The notes under the pieces were generated by a model. The model searched no databases and was not told the DNA's origin. It saw only the letters and a program-made list of their open reading frames with translations. A program made the position numbers and the translations under genes. From positions 266,323 to 330,322 of the forward strand of contig NW_001799647.1 in assembly GCF_000165425.1 (NCBI RefSeq): a stretch of 64,000 nucleotides of DNA, read 5' to 3'. This stretch comes from Paramecium tetraurelia. Lineage: Eukaryota > Ciliophora > Oligohymenophorea > Peniculida > Parameciidae. Positions 13,210 through 25,300 of this stretch are shown in pieces (the first letter of the stretch is position 1; every line of letters begins with the position of its first letter).

Positions 13210-16107
13210 ATGTACAGTTTGAATCACTAAATAAATAGAAGTTTTGATGATAATGATGAAACTTAAACTTTGGAGGAGGAGATCATGGATGATTACTCGC
13301 CTACGAAACAAGGTTTCATTAAAAGTGATATTTAGAAATTCGGGAATATGCAATTCATTTGGGGATGAAGTTACCTGAAGACAATTAATATTTGGATATT
13401 GCAAAGGCTGGTCTAAAGGCCAAACTACCTGAAGAGTGGAAGATTTGTTCCAAGAAGGTTAATGGGAACGAGTAAGTTTTCTACAAGAACAGACTGACGG
13501 ATGAAATAGTCAATGATCATCCTTGCGATATGATATATGCAAAGAAATATGAGGAGGCTAAGTAGATTGACTTTCAAAATCAGAAGAAAAAAGTATTTAG
13601 AATATTTTATTCCAGAAATCGACTGGGATCAACAAGTTCAAAAAGGATATTGAAAAATATAGGGAACCAAACTATTTGGATGGAAATGAGGAAGCTGAAT
13701 CCTTTATGGTGGATTCCAACGTGTATTACGAGAATCGATAAAATCAGGGTTACGTAGTGCAGAATCCAATTCAGGCTTCAGCAACTCAGAACCTATTATC
13801 CCAAGTTGATTAGGAATTTGCAAAGCAAGCTCAAGAGTACGAGGAGGAAAAGAAGAAGGATGTTAATAAGTAGAAGGAGGAAAACAAATAGAAATTGAAC
13901 AAAATGGAATTGATATTGATGAATGAGGCCGATCCCGAGTTATTCGAATTGAAGGAAGAATATGAAAGGCAGAAGGAATCGTAGTCCAAGAGTGAGGAAG
14001 AGAAGAAGAGGAAGGCCAAAAGAAAGGCCGAGGAGGACATGGAGTAGAACATTATCAATCAGAAGAACGTATTGTAAAAATAATTGGAACGGAATTTGGA
14101 GAACTATGAATATGAGCAGGAGAAAACAATCAAGAATAAATTAAGGACTTTGGAGTAAGAATTGCAGGGACAATAGAAAGATATAGTAAAAAGAATCAAT
14201 CAAAGGTAGAAGGAACTATCAGATTCCGATTCTAAATGGATGAAACAGATATAGGAGAAGAAGAAGAATGTGGAGAACCTATTAAACAAGTACAAAAAGG
14301 AATTGTCTTAAGAGATTTATTAAAAGATCTAATTAGTAGACTAAGAGAACATCAAAAGATTGAGAACAGAGTAGGAGGCTATTAAAAAGAAATTGCTGAA
14401 TGAGTTTGATAAGGTCAAGAGGGAATATAAATTTGAGATAGTAGATTTATAAGAAGAGAATTAGAGGATGATGAGATCAATAAAGGAGGAGATGAAGAGT
14501 CAATTCGATCCAAAGTTTAGTTAAATCTAATAGGTGTTTAGTGATTAATTGTAAAATATCGAATTGAGTGAATCTCAAATGTTGTAGTCCCAGATATATG
14601 ATTACAGAAATTTAGATATTGAATAAAGAAAGTCAGAAAATGTTAAGAAGATTACCTAATAGAAGGAGAAATTATTCTAGCAACTTTAAAATTAACTCGC
14701 AAATTTAGAGAGACAAACTAATGAGAAGTATCAGGAGATGAAGAGAAAGTTGGAGGAGACCCAACGGTTGAAATTGGAGAAGATATAGAAGGATTTTGAG
14801 AAGAAGACAGGGAGAGTCTTGGGAAATGGAAAGGAGATTGATTTGTGTATGGACATCAATTAAACCAGGAGTCTTACACATGAATTGAGGGAGGAAATAA
14901 AGCAATTTAAAAGAAAGAAGACTGATGCAGAAGAGAAATTGGCTAGCATGAACATTGTAGTTTCAAAGTATGATTTGTAAAATGAATTGAAATAGAAGGA
15001 TGTCATCAAATTTGAATTGGATCGTTTACAATATTTGGTTAATTAATACAAGTAGGATGACAAGATAGCAGATAAGGAATTAGAGTTATTGGAATAACAA
15101 TATTAATAGATGATAAGGAAACATTAGGAGTTTCAATAGAAATAACAGACGATGTAAAATATGATTTAGAGTGTGAATGAGTTAAGAGAGTAATTGGCAG
15201 CCAATTAAAGCAGTGACAATTCCAAGTTTTAGAGCAATCTCTTTAGATAGGTAGGAAATAAGAACTACGGCACTGAGATCAATATTCAAAACAACCTATC
15301 CATGAATCAAAGTGTAGTAATCGAAGAGAATGCAGTATAAATGTAATTAATGTCTTTAATAAAATCGTAGGCGTAAATGGAAACTGATTCTACTGGATGA
15401 AAGAGTTGCTTTAAATAGAGAACAGTAATTATATAAGACTGATAAGGAGAAAATCAAGCAGATGAGGAGGAAATTGCAAATTGATTCTGAATAATTGAAG
15501 TCATAAATAGAGATGGCACAATCCTTTGATTAGAATAATATGAAGAAGGATCTCATTAAGAAGCTCAAATAGGAAATCAAGGAGCAATAGGTGAAAATCT
15601 CAGATGATACTGAAAAATCAAATAATTGGAGACAAATATTAAAATAGAAGTCCAAAACTTTGGATTAAATGGAGAAGAATATCAATGACGCTAATCCTCA
15701 GCCAGAATTACTGCATTCTCTTGAATAATTATATATGCTCTATAGTAAGATAGGGGAGTTGGAACTCAATGACGACATGGTAGAGTAACAGATCTCAAAC
15801 AATAACGAAAGCTACTTCAATTAGATCAAGGTGATTTCAGAGGAGCCATCTCTACAGTAGGATTCACAACAGCAACATTATGATATATAAATGCCATACG
15901 AGGCGCCAAGGGTAACACATTTTGAACAGCCGGAGAATCTATCGAAATACAGAATGCAATTGATATAGCAGAAGGAATGGTTGCAAAATTATAAGTACAG
16001 AGTAACTATTAAGTGTCATTTATTAGGTTCTCGCGACTAATCCTTATAGTATAGATTCCAGAGAAAGATTCTAAAGGTACTAGCAGTTTCTTCATTGCAA
16101 AGTATGA
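13210..16107 (+). CDS. CEP164-like WW-domain coiled-coil protein
   Basis: 932 residues. The N-terminus reads EIREYAIHLGMKLPEDN, then KLPEEWKICSKKVNGNE, FYKNRLTDEIVNDHPCD. This is the arrangement of the CEP164 N-terminus: a short helical region, then a WW domain ending in DHPCD. In animals CEP164 sits on basal-body distal appendages and is needed for cilium assembly. The rest is a very long Lys/Glu/Gln-rich coiled coil (about residues 160-850). Introns: 23 nt (13302-13324), 23 nt (about 13592-13614), 28 nt (about 15342-15369) and 25 nt (about 16006-16030), giving a whole number of codons; it ends QQFLHCKV. The second WW tryptophan is not evident. Other ciliary WW/coiled-coil proteins share this layout, so orthology to CEP164 is likely but not proven; in a ciliate a basal-body role would be natural. 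Confidence 0.75.
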
Positions 16108-16145
16108 AATAATTTATATTATTATATTTATTTTTTTAAAACGGA

Positions 16146-19100
16146 ATGAAGTTGATTATGTTTTTCATCGTCGGCTTAGGGTTGATTAGTGCAAGTCTTA
16201 GTAAGTAGTTTATCCTATTTAGTCAGGATGAGTAATTCTGATGAGCTGTCTTTAGAGCCTGCCTATTACAAGCCTCAGAAAAAACAATAGGAAATGCTCA
16301 AGCAATAAGTGTAGAATACTAAGTATTATGAGTCCAAGGATGGAGAACCCTCTTATAGTTTTGAGATGGAGGATAAACTCTGGGAATCAAGTGATGAATA
16401 TGGTTATGGATATTGGGTTCGTTTTTCTGAGAATGAGAATCAGGACCCTCTTAAATATTATTTTCTGAGTAGATTAACTACAAATCAGGAACATGGAGAT
16501 TTAACTTATTATGGGGACAGAACATTAAGCGTTTTCCTGTATAAGAATGTGTTTGTTTTTGCCACATACGATTTGGATGAGAATCTCAAATCGAAGGAGA
16601 GACCAGTCAAATTACAAGAGAATATTAATGGGAATTGGTACTTTGTTTGTTATTCTAAAAAAAAATCGGAGATAGTAGGGTTTTTGGTGAAATTTGGAGC
16701 AAATTATATATTGCGATTTGAACAATATGGTAGGCACAAGCCTAGTAAGTATTATAAGGTGATATTTGGGGGATCTGAATTCGATTATTTGAGTCTGCCT
16801 GGACAATTTGCAAATATCTATTTCGATTTCGATGAGCCTGCATTCATAAATACAAACGAAGACGTAATCCTCCTCATCTAGACTCATTGTAATATGCCTT
16901 AAGAGTTACTGAAAAGGTGGACAATTAAATTGATTGAAGAGACAAAGGACTTTTCAGCCAACAATAAGGAAGATTCAATAGAAATGGAACCCTTTGAAAA
17001 TGATTACATCATAACTCAATACTCTGTGAAAGGGTGGTTTCGTTGGGTTGACAATATTTTGGTTGAAGAACTGAACCAATTCCAGATCTTTAATTTAAGA
17101 AGCAATAAAGATAAGAGTGATAAAACTGGAGATAGGGCCTTAGAAATTCATTAGATCGTCGGAGGTGGATCAGAAAGCTAAGTTTATTTTAGTACATACT
17201 CCATCATTGAGGAATAGAACAGGATTACTCAACAATTGAAATCAAATTAATTGGTGTGGACCTATGCTTAATTTAGCTATGATATAGGGAGTTTAAAGGC
17301 TTTCGGATACTTGATATATCCAGGTTACGCATAGAGTTTAGAATTCAATGAGGTATAACATAAATAGGTCACCAAACTATTCTTGACTGTTGGGGCTGAT
17401 AACGGGATTTCAAGTTTCAATGGGAAGATTGCTTATGTTTCATTAAATGTTGGGCCAAAATCATTTAGTGATTAGATGTAGATGGATGATGAAGGAGCTT
17501 TGAATATATATTTGAGATCTAAATTAGTATCGGAGGAAGAGGATATCCGACCTAGTAGATAAAATTCAATATAACCAGTGTTTTCTTAGTTGTATGATGA
17601 TGACAAAGTAAATGGCTAGAGTGAATATAGTTTTGGAATGTGGAGTAGATGGATACGCACATATCCATTATATTTATAAAAGAGAGCAGAAATTCATTCG
17701 ATTGCTCATTTGAAAAGATAGTACAAATAAGTCTTATTGGAAATCCAATTAGCTAAATCATCTTACTTATTTTAGTCATTAGAGGAGATACAACATATTG
17801 AGTACCAAGAGTTGGAAGGCGTTTGGGTTTATTTATACTTTGGATATAGTAGATTGCAAAACAGAGCCTTGGGAGTAGTGAATACTTTGGGAAAAGACTT
17901 AAAATCGATTGAATTCCATGACTAACATGATTTAATCTTAGATGCAATTGAATTCTACGTAGGAAAACATCATACTCCTTTGTTTAATGGAGAATTTGCA
18001 AGAATATCATTCCAATTTGGTCCTCATTCATTTAGACAGGAAAGTGAATTGGCAGAAATAGACACCTAAGGATTGCCCTATATACTTCCTATGAGCCAAT
18101 AAACAATTCAATTGATAGGGGCTGCTCAATAGAGTCCAATAGATGAGAAATTTGAATTCGAGTAATTTTAGGGTATAACAGAATACAGTGTGTCAGGATG
18201 GGTAAAATTCAATGGCAAAGAGAAATCTGGAGAATAGTATCACATTATAACATTGACTCAAAGAACTCTAGAAGAGAGTAATGATTAAGCTACTTTACAA
18301 ATATTAAAGAATGATGTCAACTACGTTTTTGTTACATATACTTGTGAAATTGAATGTGATAAGTATTTGAAATAGGAGAGTGCTTTTGGTGAATATTGGG
18401 ATTAATGGACATATATCTATTTTGGATACAAAAACTATTAGACTTACACCTACATTGAGTATAAGTTTACTTCGAATTCATTCATCATCAAAGAGGTCAA
18501 TCATTATTATATGTCTGTGTTTTCTGTTCTCTTGGGATAAGAGAGGAAGGAGTTCCTACAATATACCGGGTCGTTGAAATAGTGGGTTTTGAATGTAGGT
18601 ACTGGAGCATATCGGGAAGGCAGTTATGAGAGCGAGTAACTGAGTATCAAAGTACATTTTGGATATTTAGCAGGAACTGATCATTTGACATAAGCATAAT
18701 AGATGAAAGAACATCCAGAAATATTAGACTGTCAAACACAGCAGATCAAATTATAGTAAAGTGAGGACTTGTAATTAGATGGACTCTATGAATATGGATA
18801 TGGTTTATGGATTCAATTTAAACATTATGCTAGCAACATTAGTCTCATTAAGCCTAAATTGATGGGTATCGCTAGATTATCCTTATAGTCGATAGAACAT
18901 CTCTTGAGTGTTGTAATGAATGTGGGGAACTATTAATTCATCACTTTAGAAGGTTCAGAATAGATAGATTACACAGCTTATCATGAGAGTGAATGGATAT
19001 TTGTTTATTATGCTTATTAAAGATAGCAATAAGATATTGGTGAGACAGTAGGGTTTGTAGTTGATTATAATGGTATTAGATAGATTAAACAAAATGTTTT

Positions 19101-22100
19101 ACATCCTTTGATTAGAGATCATCTCAATTTTTAGATTGGAAGAGCATCCAAAAATTATATACAATTTAATGGTTTAATAACTGGAATCAGATTGTATTTA
19201 GGAAGTGGAGCCTTGATTAACGAGGAACAACTTAAACAGATGATAACTAAACTTAATAGAAAACCAGCACAAATTTATATTGATAATGTAATTACTATTG
19301 TGGAAGACAGGACTGATACTTATAGTGGAGATAATCCAATTCATATAGAGGGAAGTGCTAATCAATATTCAATGCAACTGTGGTTTAAGATGAGCTAGGA
19401 TTAATTTATATATAGAGTGACATAAAATGAACATTTATCAGATAGAAAATATCTGGGAGATCGTGTATTCCATTTGTCGACTCAAATAGAGAATGTAGAA
19501 TATAGTACATATAGTCTGTTAAACATGGATGAGGTAGACACCTTAATTAGTTAATAATGCAAAATAGAGTTATATCATTAGAACGTGTGGACATTTTCAT
19601 ATTAAAGTTATTCCAAAAAGGAATAGAAGATGATAACTTATTTAAAAATAGATGATTACATTTGTTAATAGCATTAAGATAATATCATTCATGCAATAAG
19701 TGATTAAATATGGCTTTATTTGATGAAAGATTTCAATGACTAGCATTCAAATACAATGATATCACACGTTAAATTGACTTTGGGACAAGGAAGTTTTACT
19801 GACGATAACTTTTTGAAATTATCATCCTTTATTGCAGGAAACAGATAAATGCCAAAGATTATAAAGGAACTTGAAAATGTAGAAGACTCCTAGAGTTTTA
19901 CATTCAATGAAGTGGATTCAATGAGTGAATATGCTGTATCATTTTGGTGCAAGTTTAGTTCCACTTACCCTGAAAGGAGATATAGAAAACCAGAGCAATT
20001 CCAGATATTCAGAATGACTTCTAATGTAGACTTGACTGAGGGGAAGATTGAATTAAGAGACAGGTTATTAAGTGCTTATGGGTTAACCAATTCATTTAGT
20101 TTTAATACTTATGATATCAATGACAATGCCCCAAATGAATACAGTATTATTGAAATAGAGAGATTGGAAAATAGATGGTATTTCATACATGCCGGTTATA
20201 AACGTAAATTACAAATTGCTAAATTTTATGTATATGATGGTAATGATGAAAAGCACAATTCAAATGAAAATTTATTGTAAGATCCTTTGACTGATTTTGT
20301 GAAAGTAGTTTTTGGATCAGAAGATCACATGGTCGGATTTAATGGGCAAATATTGCAAATAGCAATTATGATAGGGAGTGGATCATTTGGATAGAGTGGC
20401 TCATATTTGGAGTCTCCACTGTTGGACTACATAACCCAGTATCAAATTCCAGAGGAGTCAACCTTAGAATACTTGTATAAACAGAAAAATGGAATCATAG
20501 AATTGGATCATGAATTCGATGAACATGATTTCCATGATGTTGGGTCTTATTCAGTTTGTGGCTGGTTCAAATTGAACTATTCACCTCTCAGTAAGTTCGA
20601 ATAGGAGACATCTTGTTAAACATTGATACGTTTATATGAAAATGAAAAACTGAATGACAAATTAATTTAGGGTGATAGAACACTGCTCATCTAGGTTTGT
20701 GACTAGTAATTTATCAAATTCTAGACTTACACCTTGAATGAGATATCAAATATTAATGAACATAAATTGATTGAAAATTCTATTGATATGGATTCCCCTG
20801 TAATTTGGCATTATGTCTATATGAGTTACGATGATATGGAGTAGAGTGTCTAAATTCTATTGAAATAATTTTAATCTGATGAAGTTAGAGTGCTTAACAA
20901 CATTTGGCATATGGAAACCAATTATTTGGGTATTTTGTTTGGTACAGATGTTGACAACATCAACCTTGATGGTGTATAGCAATAGTGGTAATTCCTATAT
21001 GGTTACAATGCAATTGTTGATTTAAGTTAAGCCTCGTATCAGGATAAGTTGCCTAATTATTACAACATCAAAAATAACCAGAGAGAATTGTGGTTCCAAA
21101 GTGAAGACACAACAACTGCTGAATTTCATAACGCTGTGAATCAGTATGCCATCGGAGTTTGGACAAGATGGGAGGCAGAATTCTATGAGTCCAAATAAAT
21201 CCAATTCCATAATATCTTTAGATTTACGAGTAGAAAATAGTATGAGGATAAAGCACAATTTGGAGATAGAGTGTTGTTCTCGTATCTCACAAATAAAAAC
21301 TATGAGTTTAGTTCGTACGACAAAAAGTAGAAACTTACTGCTATTAACACCTAAATCCCTTATGATTTCATTGAAGGAGAATGGAATTATATATATTTTG
21401 CTTATAATGACGGTAGTCTCTATGCTGCAGTGATTCATAAGCAATCTCAGAAGGCTGAACACACTATTATCAAAGATATTGAGCATGATATATTGGGATA
21501 TGCATAATTGATCATAAACAAGCCTGAATTTGGATTTTAGGCATTTAAGGGTCAGATATATGATTTACGAGTATTCTTGGGAGAAGGGTCCTTTTTGGAC
21601 GACACTCAGAAAGTGGCTGCAATGATCAACAAGCTGCATTTGCGTTTGCCTGATGTTGAATTGAAGGTTGAAGAATTCAAATGGGAAGGATGTGACACAT
21701 AAATTGATGAAGATGGATCATTGATCTAAGAGTTTCCCTATTCCGAATAAACAGTCTACTCCATATCTGGTTGGATTTGGTTATACTAAAAGAGCGAAGG
21801 GACTTTGGACTCTTTGTAAGGAGTGATGAGATTGTCGACTGATCTCAATTTTAATACCTTGTTGGTTTTGGCCAAATCCAATCAAGTTACTTTTGGAAGT
21901 TATTCGTTTGGAAAGAAGTCACTGCCTATATGGTAAAGTTGTGATATCGAAATGGAGCAATGGTTGTTTGTGTACGTCAGTCATCAGGAGGATGTTACTC
22001 GATTTTATATCAAAAGTGAGAAGGGTGTGTAGGAGTTTTCAAATGTATCGAGACATGTGGTTCCGAGGAATTTCAAGTTGTCGCTTGTAAAGTTTGACTC

Positions 22101-22235
22101 GTTTGATAAATTTGATGTATTATTTTAATTGTTATGGATTAATAGGGCAAATTAAAGGGAGTTCATGTCAGGTGGCATACACCGTTAGATGACCCTGAAG
22201 AGGAATCTGCAGCTCCAGTGTTATCGCATTAATGA
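16146..22235 (+). CDS. Giant secreted protein with ten tandem laminin-G/ConA-like domains
   Basis: 2,012 residues. It begins with a clear signal peptide (MKLIMFFIVGLGLISASL). The body consists of about ten repeats of ~198 residues. Each has a start motif of the form (E/Q)Y(S/G)..GW..(F/W), a middle motif GDR.L ahead of short beta strands, a W..(V/I)Y(F/V).Y strand, and an end motif F(N/K)G.I......(L/F/V)G, as in laminin-G/concanavalin-like lectin folds. Such domains usually bind glycans or proteins outside the cell. There is no C-terminal membrane segment; the protein ends PEEESAAPVLSHQ. Only two introns are seen: 22 nt near the start (about 16202-16223) and 29 nt near the end (about 22115-22143), so ~5.9 kb is a single exon. 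A surface-coat or secretory-granule role is possible but is only inference. The start is fixed by the signal peptide. Confidence 0.85.
16360..22110 (+). repeat. Ten in-gene tandem repeats of ~595 bp encoding LamG-like domains
   Basis: The conserved Trp codon of the GW motif occurs at about 16413, 17036, 17641, 18199, 18808, 19381, 19945, 20563, 21159 and 21771. The spacings are 558-623 bp. The repeats are diverged at DNA level, so this is old domain duplication rather than a recent DNA tandem array. Confidence 0.8.
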
Positions 22236-22373
22236 TCTATCTATATTATATATAATAAAATTGGTTTACTCATTTCGAAATGTCATTTGTGTGGAGAGTA
22301 AGAAAAACACATCAGAGGATAAGAGAAGGATTTGCTTCTAAAAAGAATGATTTCTATTTTTGATATAAAAAAA

Positions 22374-23202
22374 TCAATCAGAATCGCTCTTCAGGAGTAA
22401 TTTGTCATCAGTCAAATGACGAGCATATAGCCAATTACAAAATCCAAGTACTATTTGGATCATAGTTTCTCTCAGATTGGGTACTCTGCTTAGATGTACA
22501 ATGTAATTTCGATTTGATAGTTTTTGGATGCTTGAGAGTACCTTATCCAATTGAAAACATATTAATAAGTTGGCCTTTTCAACCAGTCCACTAGTCGGAC
22601 ATTCTGGATAGTCGAGTAGAAGTTTTCGAAAGGAGTACACAAAGAGAAAGATAAGTTTCATCTATTCAAAACTAAGGACTCCTTTGACTTCGTGGATAAA
22701 CTTAATAAAAGCATCTTGAGGAGTAGTTACATCAGTAGGTTGGGGCGATTTCATTAGTTCATGATAGTAATCCAATCTGATGTCCTTGTTGTCGGTCTCC
22801 ATTATTAAGAGCAACACTTCCCAATTAATAAGGTCGTATATATCCATATTATTCAAGGAAGCCTGCGGTTTATCTTCCTCCTTACCTAAGGCATTGGCAA
22901 GAGTGGCAAAAATGTCCTATGTTTGTGACTCTGAAAACGTTGATTCCAACCTTTGTTCATCCAGGTTCTTCAAAGATTACTACACTATTAGGTAATTTGA
23001 AAACCCCATTGTGTTTCTATTTCATGTGGGTGTAGAGGGCAGGATAACTCAAGTATGACTTCCCGCACTCGCACTTGTGTTCGCGTTGAGCATCGCTGTA
23101 CTTACGAGTTCTGGATCTCTTCTTTTTCTCTCCTCCCTCTGCGAGCTTCTTTGGAGAATACGATTCTTGGACACTTGAATTTGTATTCGATTTATCTTGC
23201 AT
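22374..23202 (-). CDS. Ciliate single C2H2-type zinc-finger protein
   Basis: 267 residues. The N-terminus is basic and Ser/Lys-rich (KKKRSRTRKY), then a zinc finger HKCECGKSYLSYPALYTHMK continuing QKHNG, with two Cys spaced CxC and two His spaced HxxxxH. An acidic/Gln linker and a helical C-terminal domain without known motifs follow, ending LLLKSDSD. A 25-nt intron directly after the finger (about 22990-23014) restores frame, and the coding total is a multiple of three. A nuclear nucleic-acid-binding role is the usual expectation for such a finger, but one finger with atypical spacing could equally bind protein. The gene is read in the same direction as the Rab gene upstream, with 106 bp between them, and in the same frame as the unspliced Rab tail. 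Confidence 0.8.
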
Positions 23203-23308
23203 ATTAATTAATGAAGAATGTAAATTAGAGGACTTTGAAATTAAAAAATAACATAGCGGAAAGTCCTACAAAAATAAATGTAAAATCTTGTCGAATAAAT
23301 TTATAATA

Positions 23309-24009
23309 TCAGCAACAGGGCTATTAATCAAATCTAAATATAATACTCCAGTTTTGTGTTTATCCTCTCCTCCATTGGGCTTTATATTGAGGTTGCGATT
23401 CTCGTCATTAGCTTGCATCTTCGACAGAGTCTGGATGATCCTCTGCGACAACTCTTGGAAGGCTTCATTGATATTCATATTGCTCTTGGCCGAAGTCTCG
23501 AAGAATGGGATATTGAATTGCTGTGACAACTTCATGCCCTCCTCCAGAGTCACCTTTCTCTCTGCAGACATGTCAGCCTTGTTACCCAACAACACCAATT
23601 GCACATCACTCGAATTCGTATTCTCTTGTATTGACTTTTCATAATCGACTTTTTCTTACCTTTAACCATCCGTCCACATTCTAAAACGATTGTCTATCAA
23701 TCACACTATATGTCAAGATCACCTACACTTAATAATTATTTCTACTCCTTGAGCCCCCTTGTAATAAGTTTTTGTTATAGTTCTGAATCGCTCCTAACCT
23801 GCCGTGTCCCAAATTTGCAATTTCAACTTCTTCCCCTCTGCTTCAATTGTTTTGATCTTAAAATCTACACCTAAAGTGGCCATATGAGTAATCGAAAACT
23901 TCTAATCGCAAAATTACGACAATACATTCGTCTTACCCACTCCAGAATCACCAATCACAATAACCTTAACTAGCCAATCATAATCTTGTGAATTCCCTTA
24001 TCTACTCAT
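23309..24009 (-). CDS. Rab-family small GTPase
   Basis: 208 residues, the normal Rab length. G1 is GDSGVGKTN, the switch I region is [12 protein letters not shown]3 is DTAGQERFRTI, G4 is GNKADM and G5 is ETSAK. The invariant Gln of G3 is encoded by TAG (23794-23796). Rab proteins control vesicle budding, transport and fusion on membranes. Three introns are needed: 23 nt (23723-23745), 25 nt (23635-23659) and 26 nt (23321-23346). After the last one the protein ends KTGPCC and TGA, giving a typical double-cysteine prenylation motif; without that splice the motif is lost. The core is most like the Rab1/8/10 group by eye, but the subfamily cannot be settled without a tree. Confidence 0.95.
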
Positions 24010-24430
24010 CAGAATTCAATATTTTAAATTTTAATATAATCAAAACTAATTCACACACTCATTCCCTGCACAACCCATAAATATCTAATTATATAATAAT
24101 TTCCTATACTCAAATAAAAAAGTGCATCAATCCTATTTCCATTCCACAATTACATCCTAAAAGTAATAGAATTGCTAAAATTCATTTCAATTTAGTAATC
24201 TACGTTATCTTTACTGGACTCAATCTAAATATATTACTTTTTGAATGCACATGTGGAAACGATTAAAAAAGAAAAACCTCTCAGATACTAATAAACACTA
24301 TAAAAAATAGCTCCTATGGCTAATAATCAGTACCTTCTTCTTAGACTTGCTCTTTGAAAAATGATATCTTATCAAAATATTTAAAAAAATGTTATAACTT
24401 TTAATGAATCTACAACAGTTATATATATGA
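24010..24430. other. Intergenic region upstream of Rab
   Basis: 421 bp of AT-rich DNA between the Rab start and the stop of the cytochrome b5 gene, both on the minus strand. It should contain the Rab promoter. I see no open frame with coding character and no RNA gene. Confidence 0.5.
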
Positions 24431-25125
24431 TCAGAATAAAAATAAATAAATAAATATAAACAATACAACTATGATAAACATTATTAAGACATAATTAGTT
24501 GGTGCTTGTTTCTACTTTTTCTTAGGTTTGATTCCTTGAAAATATATGATTATAAAGTGTACCAATGATCACACCAACCTACAACTCACTCATTATCTAA
24601 TGGGCTTATTAAGAATGGTTGATTCTGTGAAAGTGAGTGGATGCATCATCTCCTGCTTTATCCAATAGCAACTTCATTCCTCCAGGATGCTAAGCCAAGA
24701 AGTCAGTAACATCATACACGTCATCATCAATCACTATCCAAGCATCATCGGATGTGTTATGGAGTGCTAATTCCTCCCAAGTAACTGCTTAGTATGGGTT
24801 TTTAACCTGTATTTGAATTTACTATTACTCTCTATTTCCTCTGTTTAAGTAACTGAGCGTAATTGTGAGGTGGTGGTTCGTCTGTTAATTGTCCAACAAT
24901 CCTGGAAGCGAGGATGGATCGAGCATAATTGGAATGATTATATTCTAAGAATTACTCAGTGGCATCCTTGGCTCCACATTTCCTCAGAATTTCCTCTCCT
25001 CCTGGGTGCTTATCCAAATATGTAGTGACATCATAGACCATCCCTTCAACCACTACCCATAAGGAAGACCGTTTAAAGTGCTTGATCAATTCCTTCCATG
25101 TAATTATGGGATATTCTGAACTCAT
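24431..25125 (-). CDS. Tail-anchored protein with two cytochrome b5 domains
   Basis: 214 residues. Two cytochrome b5 heme-binding domains follow one another: domain 1 has LDKHPGGEEIL and NHSNYAR, domain 2 has LAQHPGGMKLL and FHRINHS. Each therefore keeps its two axial heme histidines. A basic linker and a C-terminal hydrophobic anchor (LIMFIIVVLFIFIYLFLF) end the protein, as in ER- or outer-mitochondrial-membrane cytochrome b5. These proteins pass electrons to desaturases, P450s and similar membrane enzymes. Introns of 22 nt (about 24804-24825) and 28 nt (about 24539-24566) restore frame; the second one is what exposes the membrane anchor. The tandem domain pair is uncommon, since most cytochrome b5 proteins have one. 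Confidence 0.92.
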
Positions 25126-25300
25126 AAATTATTAAATTATCTTTAATTATGGGTATTCCTTTCAAAGGTTGAACTGAGGAAAGTCCTCTCTAAATTGGCT
25201 CGATGTGATAATTTTAGAATTGCAACAAACAGAATGTGTATGACATTGTAGAAAGTGTTGGTTTCTTTAAAGAGTTATATTAATTCAATTTTCATATTAA

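Noticed and set aside
16612-16887. 91-codon minus-strand open frame
   Set aside because: Antisense shadow of the first LamG-like domain.
18380-18577. Short plus-strand open frame inside the LamG-like gene
   Set aside because: Wrong frame relative to the continuous repeat reading.
21022-21486. 154-codon minus-strand open frame
   Set aside because: It lies antisense inside the LamG-like repeat gene, whose plus-strand frame is continuous and domain-supported; the antisense frame has no domain and is a by-product of composition.
23202-24009. Single Rab-zinc-finger fusion gene
   Set aside because: The unspliced frame is open, but a 26-nt GT...AG intron produces a perfect Cys-Cys-stop Rab ending, so two genes are much more likely.
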